Assembly (NCBI GenBank): GCA_033065855.1
Contig: JAVXUO010000323.1
Span: forward strand, 186,001 to 250,000
DNA length: 64,000 bases
Direction of reading: 5' to 3'
Source of the DNA: Escallonia rubra
Lineage: Eukaryota; Streptophyta; Magnoliopsida; Escalloniales; Escalloniaceae
Shown here: in pieces, positions 25,181-37,189 of the stretch
Layout of the letters: each line of letters starts with the position of its first letter
How positions within the stretch are numbered: position 1 is the stretch's first letter
Made by a program: the position numbers and the translations under genes
Notes under the pieces: model-generated
Databases searched by the model: none
What the model saw: the letters and a program-made list of their open reading frames with translations, nothing else
Told to the model about the DNA's origin: nothing

Positions 25181-26720
25181 TCTAAAAGTTTGAATAAATG
25201 CAAATCATTTTTTTGACACAAATATCCTTAGAAAGCTTATTTCTTGCCAAAATACCATTGTAGTCTTTTAAACTTATTCCTTCGTAAATGCAAAAAGTCC
25301 TTACAAACCCTTCCTCTTCACATTTCTTCCGTCCGCTGCAACTCTCGAAAAAGCATCTTCATCCATCTCTTCAATAAATTTACTGCTACTAATTCATCTA
25401 GACAATTTTCTATCTCCATAAAATTAATTCTAGCTAATCCTTCCTCTTTAAGTTCCCTCTGCACAATTTATCTAGCAAAGAACTGTCCCTCTCCACTGTG
25501 TCCATAGGAAGAGAGGCTTCCAGCCCTATAATGATTCTCTTATTTTCCTTAATGGTTCTCTTCTTTTCCTCATGCCTCCACTGCACAATCGTTGTGTACC
25601 ATCTTTGATTTGAAGGTAAAATTGGAACTCCTACTTTCTGTAATTTTCTTTGTTTAAAAATTTCACTAATCCTCTCCTGAATTTAAGTCTCAAATCCAAA
25701 ATTAATCAAAGAACCCTTTGCAGGGTCTTTTCATGCGAAAGAAATTATGTTAGAAAATGTGTAAGTTTGGGTTACCCCAATTTCTGTAATGGTACTATTG
25801 CAGGACTGGCATATAGCTGACTACTTCTCAAGTAAAATTGATTCTTAGTGGCCGAACTCTGCTATTAGAAAATGTGCACGCATGCAACTGATTTAGAATG
25901 TGAAAGAAGATCGATGCTTTTGTACCTAATGGTGGTTGCTTGAATTATATCAACGAAAATGTAAGTTCTTTTTGAAGATTTTCCAAGTATGCTGTACTTG
26001 ATGGATACCAACCTTGTAAAAAATGTTATTTTGATGATACATTTTCTTCTGAAGAACATCCATGGAATTGTTTGAACATAAATTCCGTTGTTGAACTTAC
26101 TTGAAAAAATCTGTGTGAAACTATGACTTTTAAAATGAAATTAAGTGAAGATCCACAAATGACTACCTTGTACTAAATTCTTGCCCTATGTAGAGCGAAG
26201 TATTGATTGCTGGATTTGGTGAAAGGGGCATGCTGTTGGAGACATTTCTGGAGTTAAAGATTCAAGGTTTGAAGGTATCCAGTGCATCACTTCTGATTCT
26301 TTTCAAAGAGAAAAAGGAAAAGCCAGGGTCTAAGGCCAAGTGGAGAAATTTTACCAAAAGGATTTGAAGGAAATTCTTTTCCATCTACGCTTTAATTTGC
26401 TTAGAACAAAATGTTGGCTCTCTTTACATGTCTTTTCACGACCTATCCTTTCACCCTTATTAAAGAGGTTTGTACCTTATTGACTGCATCAATGTTGTTA
26501 CTCAGGGAGGGGATTTGTTCAAAATGAATTAATATTCTGATCTTTTTGAATTGAAGCAAAGTGTTTTGGTGTCTTCGAATTGCTTAGACTTGTAGGAGAA
26601 TTGTGTTGGAAGGCTTATAGCGTCTCTCAAACGTCGTCATACCCAATTCAGATAAAGACAACTTGCAAATGTTTGCTATATGCGTGTGCATTCACGTGCA
26701 ATGTACGTACTTTCATCTAG
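25181..26720 (+). mobile_element. Helitron-like element, 1.54 kb
   Basis: Begins TCTAAAAGTTTGAATAAATG 4 bp after the preceding CTAG. It ends with a stem ACGTGC / GTACGT (one G-T pair, loop AAT), then ACTTTCATCTAG followed by T. It contains an exon-like segment at 26194-26274 that may be a captured gene piece. No Rep/helicase is seen. Confidence 0.55.
26194..26274 (+). other. Exon-like coding segment, possibly captured host gene fragment
   Basis: An open 27-codon stretch flanked by an acceptor-like CCCTATGTAG and a donor-like GTATCC. It reads SEVLIAGFGERGM followed by LLETFLELKIQG. Its length is a multiple of three with both borders in phase. I do not recognise the source protein. It lies within a Helitron-like element, a class known to carry gene fragments. 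Confidence 0.3.
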
Positions 26721-26802
26721 TATATATTAAAGGCACCACGTCAAAATTAACTACTAAATTGATGCCATTTCAGAATTAACTACTAAATTAATGCATCATT
26801 CA

Positions 26803-26889
26803 ACAAATCAGAATTAATCCTTCAAATGGGTAACACCTCATTCTAACCAATCAGAATTAATCCTTCAAATGAGTTTTTAATTCTAACAC
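26803..26889 (-). repeat. Truncated 3' LTR of the copia element
   Basis: On the minus strand it starts TGTTAGAATT right after a purine tract (AACGGGGAG). It shares two spaced copies of CATTTGAAGGATTAATT with the right-hand LTR. Similarity stops near GAATGATG, where unrelated sequence begins. Confidence 0.65.
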
Positions 26890-27120
26890 TCCCCGTTAGA
26901 CCCAAATTTGCATGCCAAGCTTCTCTTTGAGTTTGTGGAATACGTCAGTCTTCTACGGCTTCATAAAAATATCTGCTTCTTGTTCTTCCATTCTGCAATG
27001 AACTAGTTTCACGACTTTATTTCTTACTTGTTCTCTAATAAAATGATACCTTGTGTCTGTATGTTTACTTCGGCTGTGTGATACCTGGATTTTTTGTAAG
27101 TGTATAGGAGATTTCCTGTC

Positions 27121-27480
27121 GACATATATCATAGTCAGACCTCCTTAAGTGAGATATTACTCGTTCAATATATTCTTCAGCCATATTTCTTGACCCGTGC
27201 GCGCTGCCACGACTAAATACATGGCTTCGCAAGTAAGAGAGCAACTATTTCTTGCTTCTTCGATGACCACGAAATATTGCCGATCCAAAATAAAATGCAT
27301 ATCCAAAGGTCCTCTTCCGATCATCCAAGTCTCCACCATAATCTCTATTTGAATAACCAATCAACCTTAAATTTTGAAATGGATATATAATAAACCATGA
27401 TCAATTGTACATCTGACATATCTCAAAATTCTTTTTGCTGCATTAAAGTGATCTTATTTTGGTCTCCCCATGTATCTACT
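27121..27480 (-). pseudogene. Copia RNase H remnant
   Basis: Broken minus-strand frames read the end of copia polyprotein: CTIDHGL near 27405, then an RNase H region with YLGS-like and TCEAMYLVVAA motifs (27240-27200), followed by IWLKNI. It continues, across the hAT insertion, the reverse transcriptase segment at 30665 and beyond. Confidence 0.75.
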
Positions 27481-27488
27481 GACCAATC

Positions 27489-30400
27489 TAGTAGCAGAGC
27501 TAATGGGGGGCACCAGTGGGTCAGTGCCCACTTCCCATGCCATGAAAAAAAAATATTATAGTGTATTTGACATCCAATAATAAAAATGCCCACCTAAAAA
27601 TTTTAAAAATAATTTAAAAGATGTCTTGTTAATCATTTTATGTGCTAGAATATTTAAAATTTTAAAAAATGGTATAAAAACTATTTTTAGTCAATTTAAT
27701 TTACACACACATGTGTAAAGATAAAAGACCAAACACCAAATAAATAGAGTGAACAAATAAAGATTAATGGGTCTCTGTTTTCATTTTCCTAGGCCTTTAA
27801 CAAATTTAAAAGTCTTTCTCATTCCCAAGGCCACTACCGACTAAATAATCTCTCTCTCTCGATCTTCCAAGCAACAATCAGTGGAAATCAGTGACGGACG
27901 GTGCCTCGATCCCTTCACCAGTTTATCGGCTACACGGACGTCCGTCGCCTCGCTCCCTTCACCAGTTTACCAGCTTTACGAGCCACGCCTTATGCCAGCA
28001 CGCCACCACGTCCTCAACGCCCAACTAGTTGTCCGCTCATGTGTCACTAATATGTCAGGCTGTTCTCCTCTCCGTCCTCACTCCTCAGTCCTCCTGCCGG
28101 CGGTCGGTTCAGCTCTGGCATAATCTTCGCACTTGTTGACTATCAATTCCTCCCATTCTCCGATCAGACGGTTATGCCTCACGGCACAACGATACACGAT
28201 ACTTGTCGATTATCAATTCCTCCCATTCTCCGGTCAGTCGCTCACTTTTCACAGCTAAATCGGCGGCAATTTGGACATAAAAAAAAGCCGAAAGGTAACA
28301 CTGCTCATCAGTTCTGATTTTTTTTTAATTTATTGAACAATTTCATTTTCTCAATTCTCACGTCTTAATACTAGATTATATGTGATTACCACACCAATGA
28401 CCAAGACCGCATTCGTAGGGAGTATCTACTAACGGGTCCTTGTCAACCTCGTAAGCACACCTTTCCACAAACAATGATCGGGAAGAAAAAGCGGTGCTTC
28501 AATAAGGCTTGGTTCTAAGAATACTCAACTTGGTTGGAATATAGCGCTGCAAAAGATGCATGTTTTTGCCTCTATTGCTATCTTTTTAAACCAAAGAAAA
28601 AGAGGAAGAAATAGAAAGTGATTATTCATTTGTTGTCGACGGATTCAAGAATTGGAAAAAAAGCTTGGAGGATGTTCTAGCTTTCATAACCAAGCTCGGA
28701 GAAAGTGTGAAGCTTTATTAAATGAAAAGCAATATGTTAGGACTTTCCTTCACAAGAAATCCGATCGTGATTAAAGTGAGTATCGGGTGCGTCTAAATGC
28801 ATCACTTGTATGCATTAAGTATCTCTTACGGCAAAGACTAGCTTTTCAAAGTCATGATGAATCGGAAGAATCTAATGATCGAGGGAACTTTCTTGAACTC
28901 TTAAGGGCTCTTGCTAATAGCAATGATGCTATCAAGAGCCTTGTGTTGAAAAATGCTTCCAAAAATGACAAGCTAATTTTGCGGATATTCAAAAGGATAT
29001 TGTAAGGGCTTGTGTCGCCAAAACTACCTTGGTAATTATGCAAGAGCTTGATAGTTCCTTATTCTCTATTTTGATTGATGAATCTCGTGATATATCAACT
29101 AAGGAGCAAATGGCCGTTGTTTTTCGCTTTGTGAATGACAAGGGCCACGTTGTTGAACGATTTATTGATCTTGTGCATGTTAGTGATAGAAGAGCCGTGT
29201 CACTAAAGAAGAAAATTGATGATTTGCTATGTGAGCACAAACTAAGCATTGCAAGGTTGCGTGGGCAAGGTTATGATGGAGCAAGTAACATGCGAGGTGA
29301 GTTTAATGACTTAAAGGCACTTATCTTAAAGGACAATGGGGCGGCCTTTTACAGTCACTGTTTTGCACATCAACTTCAACTTGCACTAGTTGGTGTTGCA
29401 ACAAATCATGACTTAGTTGAAACTCTTTTCTTCACGGCTTCAAACGTGGCAAACTTGGTTGGTGCTTCTTGTAAATGTTGTGATATGCTTAAAAAAAAGA
29501 AAGCTACTTATGTATTGAACGCACTTCTTACCGGTGAACTTCAAATTGGGCGCAGATTAAATCAAGAAACTATGCTTAAAAGGGCGGGTGATACACGTTG
29601 GAGCTCGCATTTTTGTGCTTTGGTGAGTTTGATTGTTGTCTTTTCTGCTGCTTGTGATGTATTTGATGATATATCATGGGATGGAAGCAAGGAACAAAAG
29701 CTTGAAGCAAGAACTTTATTGGCGACAATACACTCTTTTGATTTATCTTTCTTTTTGATGAAAAATATATTGGGTATCACTAATACGTTGTCACAGGCAT
29801 TACAGCGTAAAGATCAAGATATTGTGAATGCCATGGATCTCGTCAAAGTCTCCAAGTTATAACTTCAAATGATGAGGGAAAATGGGTGGGATGACCTCTT
29901 TGATTATACTTGTTCATTTTGTAACAAGCACAAGATTTTCATTCCTAATACGGATGCAGAGTTTGAACCCATCTTTTGATCCAAGCGGCACACACATGGA
30001 GTTACAAACCAACACCATTACCAAGTGCAATTTTTTTACATGGTCATTGATATGCAACTTCAAGAGTTGAACAATCGTTTTAATGAAGGGAACACTTAAT
30101 TATTCCTTTGCATGGCAACTCTTACTCCAAGTGATTCCTTCTCGGCTTTTGACAAGAAAAAGTTGATTCGGCTCGCCAACTTCTATCCGGCCAATTTTTC
30201 AAGTATGGAGCTCTTAACACTTAAATATGAGCTTGATGCTTACATCATGTATGTACGTGCTAACAACGAGTTCTCAAGTGTGAGAGAAAGTGGTTGAAAA
30301 GAAGAAAAATATTTTGTATCCATTAGTTTACAAGCTTATAACTTTGGCCTTAATTTTGCCTGTCGCTACCGCAACTGTGGAAATGACATTTTTCGCTATG

Positions 30401-30656
30401 AGAATAGTGAAGACCCGATTCCGCAATTCAAATGGAGATGAGTTTATGAATGATTGTATGATTATTTATGTCGAAAAAAATTTGTTTAATGGTATTCAAA
30501 ATGATGTAATTATTAATTGCTTTCAGAAGATGCGACCTCGTTGTGGTTAATTGTAGAATTTCATGGTTCAAGTTTAATGTACAATTATTTTTTGTGATAA
30601 TTTTTCTCTTGTGCATTTTGTACCCACCTTGACTAATAATACTGCCTCCATCACTG
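27489..30656 (+). mobile_element. ZMYM1-like hAT transposon inserted in copia, 8-bp TSD
   Basis: Flanked by the perfect 8-bp duplication GACCAATC (27481-27488, 30657-30664). The left end reads TAGTAGCAGAGCTAATGG; the reverse complement of the right end reads CAGTGATGGAGGCAG: imperfect TIRs of the CAGTGGCGGAG type. It is 3168 bp and carries one degenerate transposase on the plus strand. Insertion in copia is clear because the copia reading of both flanks becomes contiguous when the element and one TSD copy are ignored. Confidence 0.9.
28386..30550 (+). pseudogene. hAT transposase (ZMYM1-like, TTF-type) with frameshifts and stops
   Basis: Order of recognisable parts: a TTF-type zinc-finger-like start (about 28430-28615, frameshifted); FVVDGF near 28630; LNASLVCIKYLLRQ and FLELLRALA (28787-28920); then an open run 29029-29862 with SILIDESRDIS, QMAVVFRFV, RLRGQGYDGASNM, HCFAHQLQLALVG; and the C-terminal dimerisation region with ATVEMTFFAMR, IVKTRFRNS, IIYVEKNLF to the stop at 30548-30550. 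Inactivating changes include an in-frame stop at about 28773, a shift near 29000 and a stop at 29862. The family normally cuts and pastes hAT ends, but this copy cannot make a full protein. Confidence 0.88.
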
Positions 30657-30664
30657 GACCAATC

Positions 30665-31590
30665 CAACTGCATACATTACATGTGGTCGGGTGAAAGTCA
30701 AGTACCTCAAACTTTCGACCATACTCTTGAACAATATTGGTTTTACCGACTCTCCAGTCAATTCTTTACTTCTATGCCTGCTTCTGTGGTGTGGCTACTG
30801 GCTTACAATTCTTCATTCTGAATCTACTCAAAATTTACTCCGCATACTTCTTTGCGACATAAATATTACGTCTTCCATTTGATTTACTTCGACTCCAAGA
30901 AAGTATGTCATTTTACCGATATATGCCATCTCAAATTCTTTAGTCATAGCTTTCTTGAAATCATTGAATATACCTGGATTATTTCCCGTGAATATCATAT
31001 CGTTCACATATAAGCACACAATCATGATATCACCATCTTGATTTCTCTTTCTGTATAAGGCATGTTTATATAGACTCTTCACAAAATTATTTTTTTGGAA
31101 ATACTCATCTATTCTCGTGTTCCAAGATCTCAGAGCTTGCTTTAATCCATACAAAGTTTTCTTCAGTTGAAAGACTTTGCCTTCTTGTCCTTCTTTGATA
31201 TATCTAGATGGTTGCTCAATGCAAACTTTTTCTTCTAAGTAACCATTCAAGAATGTCAATTCACGTCCATCTGAAAAATCTTCCATTTATTTTGTATTGT
31301 TAGAAGTCTAATCGTATCAGTTTTTGCAACAGGAGCAAATACTTTATCATAATAAATTCCTTCTTTCTGCTTATAGCATTTAGCGACTAACTTTGCCTTG
31401 TGCTTCCCCACTTTGCCTTCTTGATTAGTCTTTGTCTTGTACACCCACTTGATTCCGATTGCCTTGTGTCCTTTTGGAAGGTTAGTTAGCTCCCACGTGC
31501 CATTTCTTTTTATTGCAGCAATTTTTTTCATTAATGGCTTTCTTCCAGTTCTCATCATCAGTAGCCTCTTCGTGTGTTAATGGATCATAC
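30665..31590 (-). pseudogene. Copia reverse transcriptase remnant
   Basis: The minus-strand frame from 31558 reads NGTWELTNLPKGHK, GIKWVYKTK, VFAPVAKTDTIRLL. A shifted frame (31286-30828) reads LNGYLEEKVCIEQP, LKKTLYGLKQALRSWN, then CLYVNDMIFTGNN and YFLGVEVNQ. The catalytic YVDD is changed to YVND. It is interrupted at its 3' side by the hAT insertion. Confidence 0.88.
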
Positions 31591-31597
31591 TCAGCCA

Positions 31598-33130
31598 TCA
31601 AACAAAAAGTGAGTAATCATATGCTGCCTGAATAGGTTGTGTAACATTACATATGTCATTTAGACTCCACATTTTCGTATGTGCTCCCCTTGAATTGCTG
31701 CTGCTGCTACCAAATGACGATGGTGTTGATGCAGGAGTTATTGGAGTAGGACCTTTATGGAGGAGTCTGATCATCACTTTGCTCATCTTGGGTGTTGAAG
31801 TCATCGTCATCATTATCATCATCACCATAAAAAAATAGTCCTTCAACTTTCTTTTCTTCTTTATTCCATCTTTACTAATTTGCTTCATCAAACTCAACAT
31901 CTTGTAAGATAATCACTTTCTTGGTAAGAGGATTATACAGTTTATGTGCCTTACACCTTTTTTGGTAGCCAATAAAGATACATTCTTTTCTTTGTCATCT
32001 AGCTTCTTTCTCTTTTAATCAGGAATATAGGCATATGTAATGCACCCAAAAATTCTGAGATGTTCAACTGTCGGCTTGCTACCTCTTCTTGCTTCATTTG
32101 ACGTCTTGAACTTTACGCTCTCTGTTGGACATCAATTTGACAAATAAACAACACATAGAATGGTTTTTAAGCCCAAAAGGTTCTTGGCATGTTTTTTCCC
32201 CTTTACCATGCTTCTTGCCATATCAAGAAATGTGTTGTTCTTTCTTTTTGCAACGCCGTTTTGCTGTGGCATATATGAGGCTATCAACTGATGAATGATT
32301 CCATGCTTTTTGCAAAAACCTTCAAACAAATTTGAGGTATACTTGCCTCCTCTATCAGATCTGAGTATCTTTAGATAATGTCCACTTTATTTTTCAGCCA
32401 TTGCTTTGAATTCTATGAATTTATCAAGGGCTTCCGATTTTTCTCTAAGAATATACACCCAACTCTTTTTACTGAAATCATCAATAGAAGTAAGGTAGTA
32501 CTTGTTTTCACAATCGAATAGATCAGCTATATCTTAGTGCACAATCTCTAGTGGCCTTTTGGCTCTCTAGGATTTTCCAACTTTAAAACTTTGTCTCTAT
32601 TGCTCATTTAACACAAGCTTCACACAATTGATCTAGTGCATTAATTTCTGGCAGTCCATTCATCATCTTTGTTCTCTACAACAACTTCAGGCCCATAAAA
32701 CTAAGATGACCAAACCTTAAATGCCATAACCACGAATCATCTTGACAGACTTCATTCATTTCATCACTTCTGTTAAGATATCAAGTGTGAACAGACGATT
32801 CTTTGTCATTTCAACTTTAGCAGTTAATTCTTAACTTTTGTTTCTGATGACGAGAGAGCAATCCTTCATGGATATGTCGTACTCCTTTTCTAGGAGCTGA
32901 TCTAGGCTGATAATATTGCCTTTCAAGGCTAGTACATAATAAGCATATGATATATACTTCATATCCCTATTCTTTAAGGTAATCAAGAGTTTACCTTTGC
33001 CTTTGACCGAAATCTTTGATGAGTCTCCAAAGGTAACTTCTCCTTTAACCATCTCGTCCAAATCTGTGAACAACTATTTTCGGCCGCACATGTGGTTACT
33101 GGAACCAATGTCGAGATACCAAACATTGTT
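31598..33130 (-). pseudogene. Copia protease/integrase remnant
   Basis: Scattered frames include a protease-end/GAG-pre-integrase region (33073-32831, VKGKGKLLI, YYVLALKGNIISLDQLLEK) and an integrase core piece (32329-32132) reading HGIIHQLIASYMPQQNGVAK. An acidic linker follows (31900-31598). Stops between the pieces rule out function. Confidence 0.8.
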
Positions 33131-33149
33131 TCTACACTTTTCCTTTCCT

Positions 33150-34140
33150 TCGTATAGAGAAAAATAATATGTTTTAAAATTTTCTCTTCAGCTGTCGCAA
33201 AATGATTTATTTCCTCCATCTTAGGAGTTGATCTACACTCATAACTAAAATGGCCATATTTGTTGCAATCATGAGATTGCAACCGTGATTTATCACCTCA
33301 TCGTTGAAATTTGCCTCTACATCGGCTTCTAAATCCTCGACTACGACCATATGTCTGATAATCTTCATTTGTTTGGCCTTTTTCAAAAGATTGTCTACCA
33401 CGTCCTTATCGTTCGCGTCCACCTCTGTAGCTACCTCTACAGCCACCTCAATTTCCTTTAGCTCGTCATAGCTGCTGCTAGCTTGATTGTTACCAAGAGA
33501 TATCTCTTGCATTGTAAAGCTTGCACCAAATTACCACTATTTTCATTTTGGTTTATTCTTCACTCATGAGCTTGAAGAGAACTCGCAAGCTCATCTATAG
33601 AAACTTGTGACAAATCTTTTGATTCTTCAATGACAGTGACAACATAATCAAAATTTTGAGTCAGAGAATGTAAAAGTTTTTCCATTACTCTCACATCATC
33701 AAGAGTTTCTCGATTTCTTTTCATCTCGTTTGCCACCATTTTTCAGATGAGTGACGTTATCATCAATATTTTCTAAACTTCGTATTTTTAACGTCTAAAA
33801 TTCAGCTCTAAGTAATTAGCTTTTTCGACTCCTTGTAGAGATTTCTGCAGAATGCATCCTGTGATATCTTTGCATATGTATTTTTTTCAAAGGTTGGTTC
33901 GTCAACTCCTTGAAAAATGAAGAACAAGGCCTTTTTATTTTTCTTGCGTGATTCCTTTAGCATCGTCTTCTGGGTGTTTGATAAAGCTGCTTCGACAGTC
34001 ACATCTGTGGGTTCAGTGTACCCGTCTTTAACAATTTTCATAAATCTTGTCACCCCAGCAAGACCTTCATTTGGATGCTCCAGTTTCCATAATTCGTCTT
34101 TGTTAATTTTGGGATCTGAGGCTAAAAATTATGTTGACCA
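33150..34140 (-). pseudogene. Copia gag remnant
   Basis: The frame 34053-33808 and shifted frames to 33207 read a copia gag. Near 33290-33245 there is a nucleocapsid knuckle, CNKYGHFSYEC, whose first Cys appears to be replaced by Ser. It directly follows the primer-binding site in the sense of the element. Confidence 0.7.
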
Positions 34141-34174
34141 TCTCTTCACTTTCTTGAAATGTAGACACGAACTT

Positions 34175-34189
34175 GTGGCTCTAATACCA
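34175..34189 (-). promoter_or_regulatory. Copia primer-binding site (tRNA-Met type)
   Basis: Minus strand TGGTATTAGAGCCAC, one base from the usual TGGTATCAGAGC complement of initiator tRNA-Met. It lies two bases inside the LTR end (CCAACA). Confidence 0.8.
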
Positions 34190-34191
34190 CT

Positions 34192-34653
34192 TGTTGGAAA
34201 CGTAATGGACTCCAAGCTATATTAATATGATTATAAAAAAGGATTACACTCTAAAGCACTCTTGAGCAAAATATATATGTCACCCAAACTTGTGTCTCAA
34301 CACACAAGTATTTTTCTCCTTTCTCTCTACACTAACTGCTCTATTTTTTTCCTCTCAAACTTTTGCTTCTCTATTTTTCTCATGCTTCTACGTCTCCTAC
34401 ATGCTTCCTATTTATAGGATGGCAAATTGCTTCATCGTGTGTGCATCGCCACCATAAACACTTGGTGGAGGATCAATCTTCTTGGTCAAAAATTTCAGAT
34501 CAAGAAGCTTCCAGTTCTACTTAGTCAAGTGGTTAACACATCATTCAACCAATCAGAATTAATCCTTCAAATGGGTAATACCTCGTTGAACCAATCATAA
34601 TTAATCCTTCAAATGTTAAGTTTTGATACGTGACTCTCGTTAACAATGAAGGA
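34192..34653 (-). repeat. 5' LTR of the copia element
   Basis: On the minus strand it begins TGTTAACGAG and ends CCAACA. It contains the paired CATTTGAAGGATTAATT blocks shared with the left LTR remnant and a TATA box TATAAATA (34416-34409). The start is approximate because the left copy aligns with a gap. Confidence 0.65.
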
Positions 34654-36100
34654 TTTGAATTCCTTAACAATGAAGGGTTTGAATTCTAATGAGCTGGTCT
34701 CGTGAACACCCTTCTTCTCTTAACCGCTAGATTTCCTGCTGCAACTTGCAATCCTTGACGGTTGATGGTTCCTGAAGTCAAAGTCTTCTCTTCGTTTTTG
34801 TAAGGAGAATGACATTGATAATATAATTGCTTTGGCAAGACTTATGGGTTAACATTTTACATCATACACATAGCTATAGTCGGGACATCCCACGACTTCC
34901 ACAAACAAGAAACAGTATGGCATGGGCGTTCCTGTCTTCCTATAACACAATCAGTCCATCTACAAGTATGTTGCTGTGTGGAACATGGGGTTCTCAGCTT
35001 AGCGTTCTCAACTTAGCTGTTATCAAAAAGCTTGAATTTAGATGTCCACAAACTTTAGCGTTCTTCTGATTTTTGCTGCTTCAGATGTAGTTCCAACGTA
35101 CAGATTCTTGGATGTAATTAACCCGATCTAAGAAAGTAGCTCCATGTTAGTTCTGAATATTTGAGGAAGCTCATTATCCAATTCCGAGGCACACTAGGAA
35201 GCTGGTTGGGAGTAAGCACATTTGTCCGTTCGGCAAACGGAACAAAATATTTTATTGGATTATCGCCTTTTAACTTTTGCATAATATACGTGAACATTGC
35301 CCTTAACTCCTTTTTTCTTAACTAGACTAGACTTGACAAATTATGCTTATTTGATTGCTACTTAAGTTGAATTTATATTTTTACATGTATCAAAATCTAT
35401 TCTGTAATTTTGAAAAAAGTCAAAGGATAAAATGGAAGAACACAAACGGAGTACAACAAAGACCAGTTTTAAAGAATACCAGTTTTGCTTTTAGAAAAGA
35501 GATGAAGAGGTATCCCACGCCCTAGATCTAATACATCTGGATTGAACGAAATGCATGCGTCCATTCACAAACTCATACTTAGCAAACAGACTAGAATCGA
35601 CGAGGAGCAGCGAGGTTAGCTACAGTGGTCAAAGGAGCATTTCTCGAACCTACGAAGATAGAGTTCAAGTCTTTCCAAAGCAGTTAAGGTTGTCCTTTCT
35701 CCCATCACTCTCTATCGATTGGCGAAAAGGCAACAATGGAAGACATAATAATAGTGCTAGATAACAAAATATAGAAAATTACCACAGTGGAAGACATATA
35801 ATTTCTTTATTACAAGTGATGATCAGAGTTTCTATTAACACAGAAATCTCAGATCAATGGAAGAGGACTACTTGAGACACAAGTAGCTGAAATCATCAAA
35901 ACCCTAAAACAAAAAGAAGAAACAAAACCTAAAAACCAGCACAATAGCACATCTTTCCTAGCAAAAAAGCCAGGTGCTAAAGCTTATTATTACAGCTGAA
36001 AGGCTGTTTTTTTTTTCACTTATACCCAGGAAAGCTAGGCATAGGAAACCCTAACAATACAAATGAATTAAAGTAACATCTTGTAGAGATGAACATTCTT
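34654..36100. other. Intergenic DNA downstream of the LEA-like gene
   Basis: No gene recognised. The 34827-35069 and 35555-35764 open frames have no family resemblance. The part next to 36100 should include the 3' UTR of the LEA-like gene. Confidence 0.4.
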
Positions 36101-36988
36101 TCACTTCTTCTGGTCACCCACTCCAAGAGTGTTCTTCACACCATCTATAGCTCCCTGTGCCATGTGGACCATCTGCTCTCCAGTCTGTAATCAAGAAGAA
36201 GAAAGGGAAACAGGAAAATGATGAAGCTTCTTAATCGAAGAGGCAAAAGTATTTAAATATATTCTGCCCAAAATAACAACGAAAGAAAAGATCGAAGCCA
36301 TTGAACATGCTCTCCTCTCATATTCGATTCTTATAAGTTAATAAGTTTAGCCAAAAATTATCTCCTCCCCTTATGAGAAAAGACCTCACTTTGAATTTAT
36401 GCTTCCCTTGGGAAGAAAGGTTATTTTTTAAAGTGAAGGATGAAAATGATACACAACACCTTAGCTGTAGCTTAAAAGTGTGGGTAAATACATTTTAGTG
36501 ATAAAGAAATGTCACTATGAATGTTACTAACGATAATAAAATATATGTAGTGGCAATTTCTTGTCGTTAAAACCGTTACAGCAGGTGCTATACAGTCGAT
36601 GATCCTTATACTGAACTATGTGGTATTCGACAATTATGTTTAGTTACATTTACGATGGGGCCGGAAAAATGCAGATTTCTATACCAAAATTTGATGGCAT
36701 ACGACGGGGAAATTAAAAATCCTTCATGCATTCAAAATAGTAGACAACAGTGATTTAGAATACCGTATCTAAATCAAGCTTGAAGGGGCGGAGAAAGTAT
36801 CAAACCTGCTGTAGGAACCCTGCGCTCTCGTCCTTGTGTTGTTGGGCCTGACCGGAGGTGCAGTTGGCCGCATCAGCCGCCTTGTCATGGGCGGCGTTGG
36901 CCGTGTTCTTGGCTGACTCCATCCAGTCCTCCGTCTTGGCCTGAGCACCGCCACGGGATTGGCCTGCATTGAACTGACCACTCGACAT
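36101..36988 (-). CDS. LEA/KIN-like stress protein, 88 aa, two exons
   Basis: Exon 1 is 36988-36806 (61 codons) and exon 2 is 36184-36101 with stop TGA; the 621-bp intron has GT-AG borders in phase 0. The protein starts MSSGQFNAGQSRGGAQAK and continues with TEDWMESAKNTANAAHDKAA. Exon 2 adds TGEQMVHMAQGAIDGVKNTLG and ends KK. It is small, hydrophilic, rich in Ala, Gln, Lys and Asp/Glu, with amphipathic 11-mer-like stretches and no signal peptide. This pattern fits plant late-embryogenesis-abundant/KIN-type proteins that protect membranes and proteins during drying or cold, usually cytosolic or nuclear. Relatives I recall have more DKTAE-type repeats; this one looks short. The frame is intact and the promoter has a TATA box, so it is probably functional. 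Confidence 0.88.
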
Positions 36989-37084
36989 CTTCTTCTCTTG
37001 TCAAAAAATAAGCAACTGGTTGATCTCTGAAAGTGTTTTGCAAACTGTTTCTGATGTTATGGAATCCTCTTTAGCTTGTGGGAA

Positions 37085-37125
37085 GTATATATAGTGGTTC
37101 CTTGGTTCATGAAGGAACGACACGT
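37085..37125 (-). promoter_or_regulatory. TATA box and ACGT-core motif of the LEA-like gene
   Basis: Minus strand CTATATATAC (37095-37086) lies about 100 bp upstream of the start codon at 36988. About 25 bp further upstream is GACACGTCAAAG on the plus strand, an ACGT core of the kind bound by bZIP factors in ABA-responsive genes. Stress regulation is inferred. Confidence 0.55.
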
Positions 37126-37189
37126 CAAAGATGGAACTGGTTTGAAGGGTACGGTGAGCGTATTTTGCTGCCTTTGAAGTGGGCATTCA

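Larger units (their letters stand above)
26803..34653 (-). mobile_element. Degenerate Ty1/copia retrotransposon, interrupted by a hAT
   Basis: Minus-strand order, right to left: 5' LTR (34653-34192), primer-binding site, gag, zinc knuckle, protease region, integrase, reverse transcriptase, [hAT insertion 27489-30656], RNase H, polypurine tract (about 26890-26897) and truncated 3' LTR. This protease-integrase-RT-RNase H order defines copia. Coding is split by many frameshifts and stops. The 3' LTR survives only as about 87 bp, so the left end was lost; the right LTR end is approximate. Confidence 0.85.

Noticed and set aside
27881..28123. 80-codon plus-strand ORF in the hAT element
   Set aside because: Upstream of the recognisable transposase and unlike its N terminus; likely untranslated leader.
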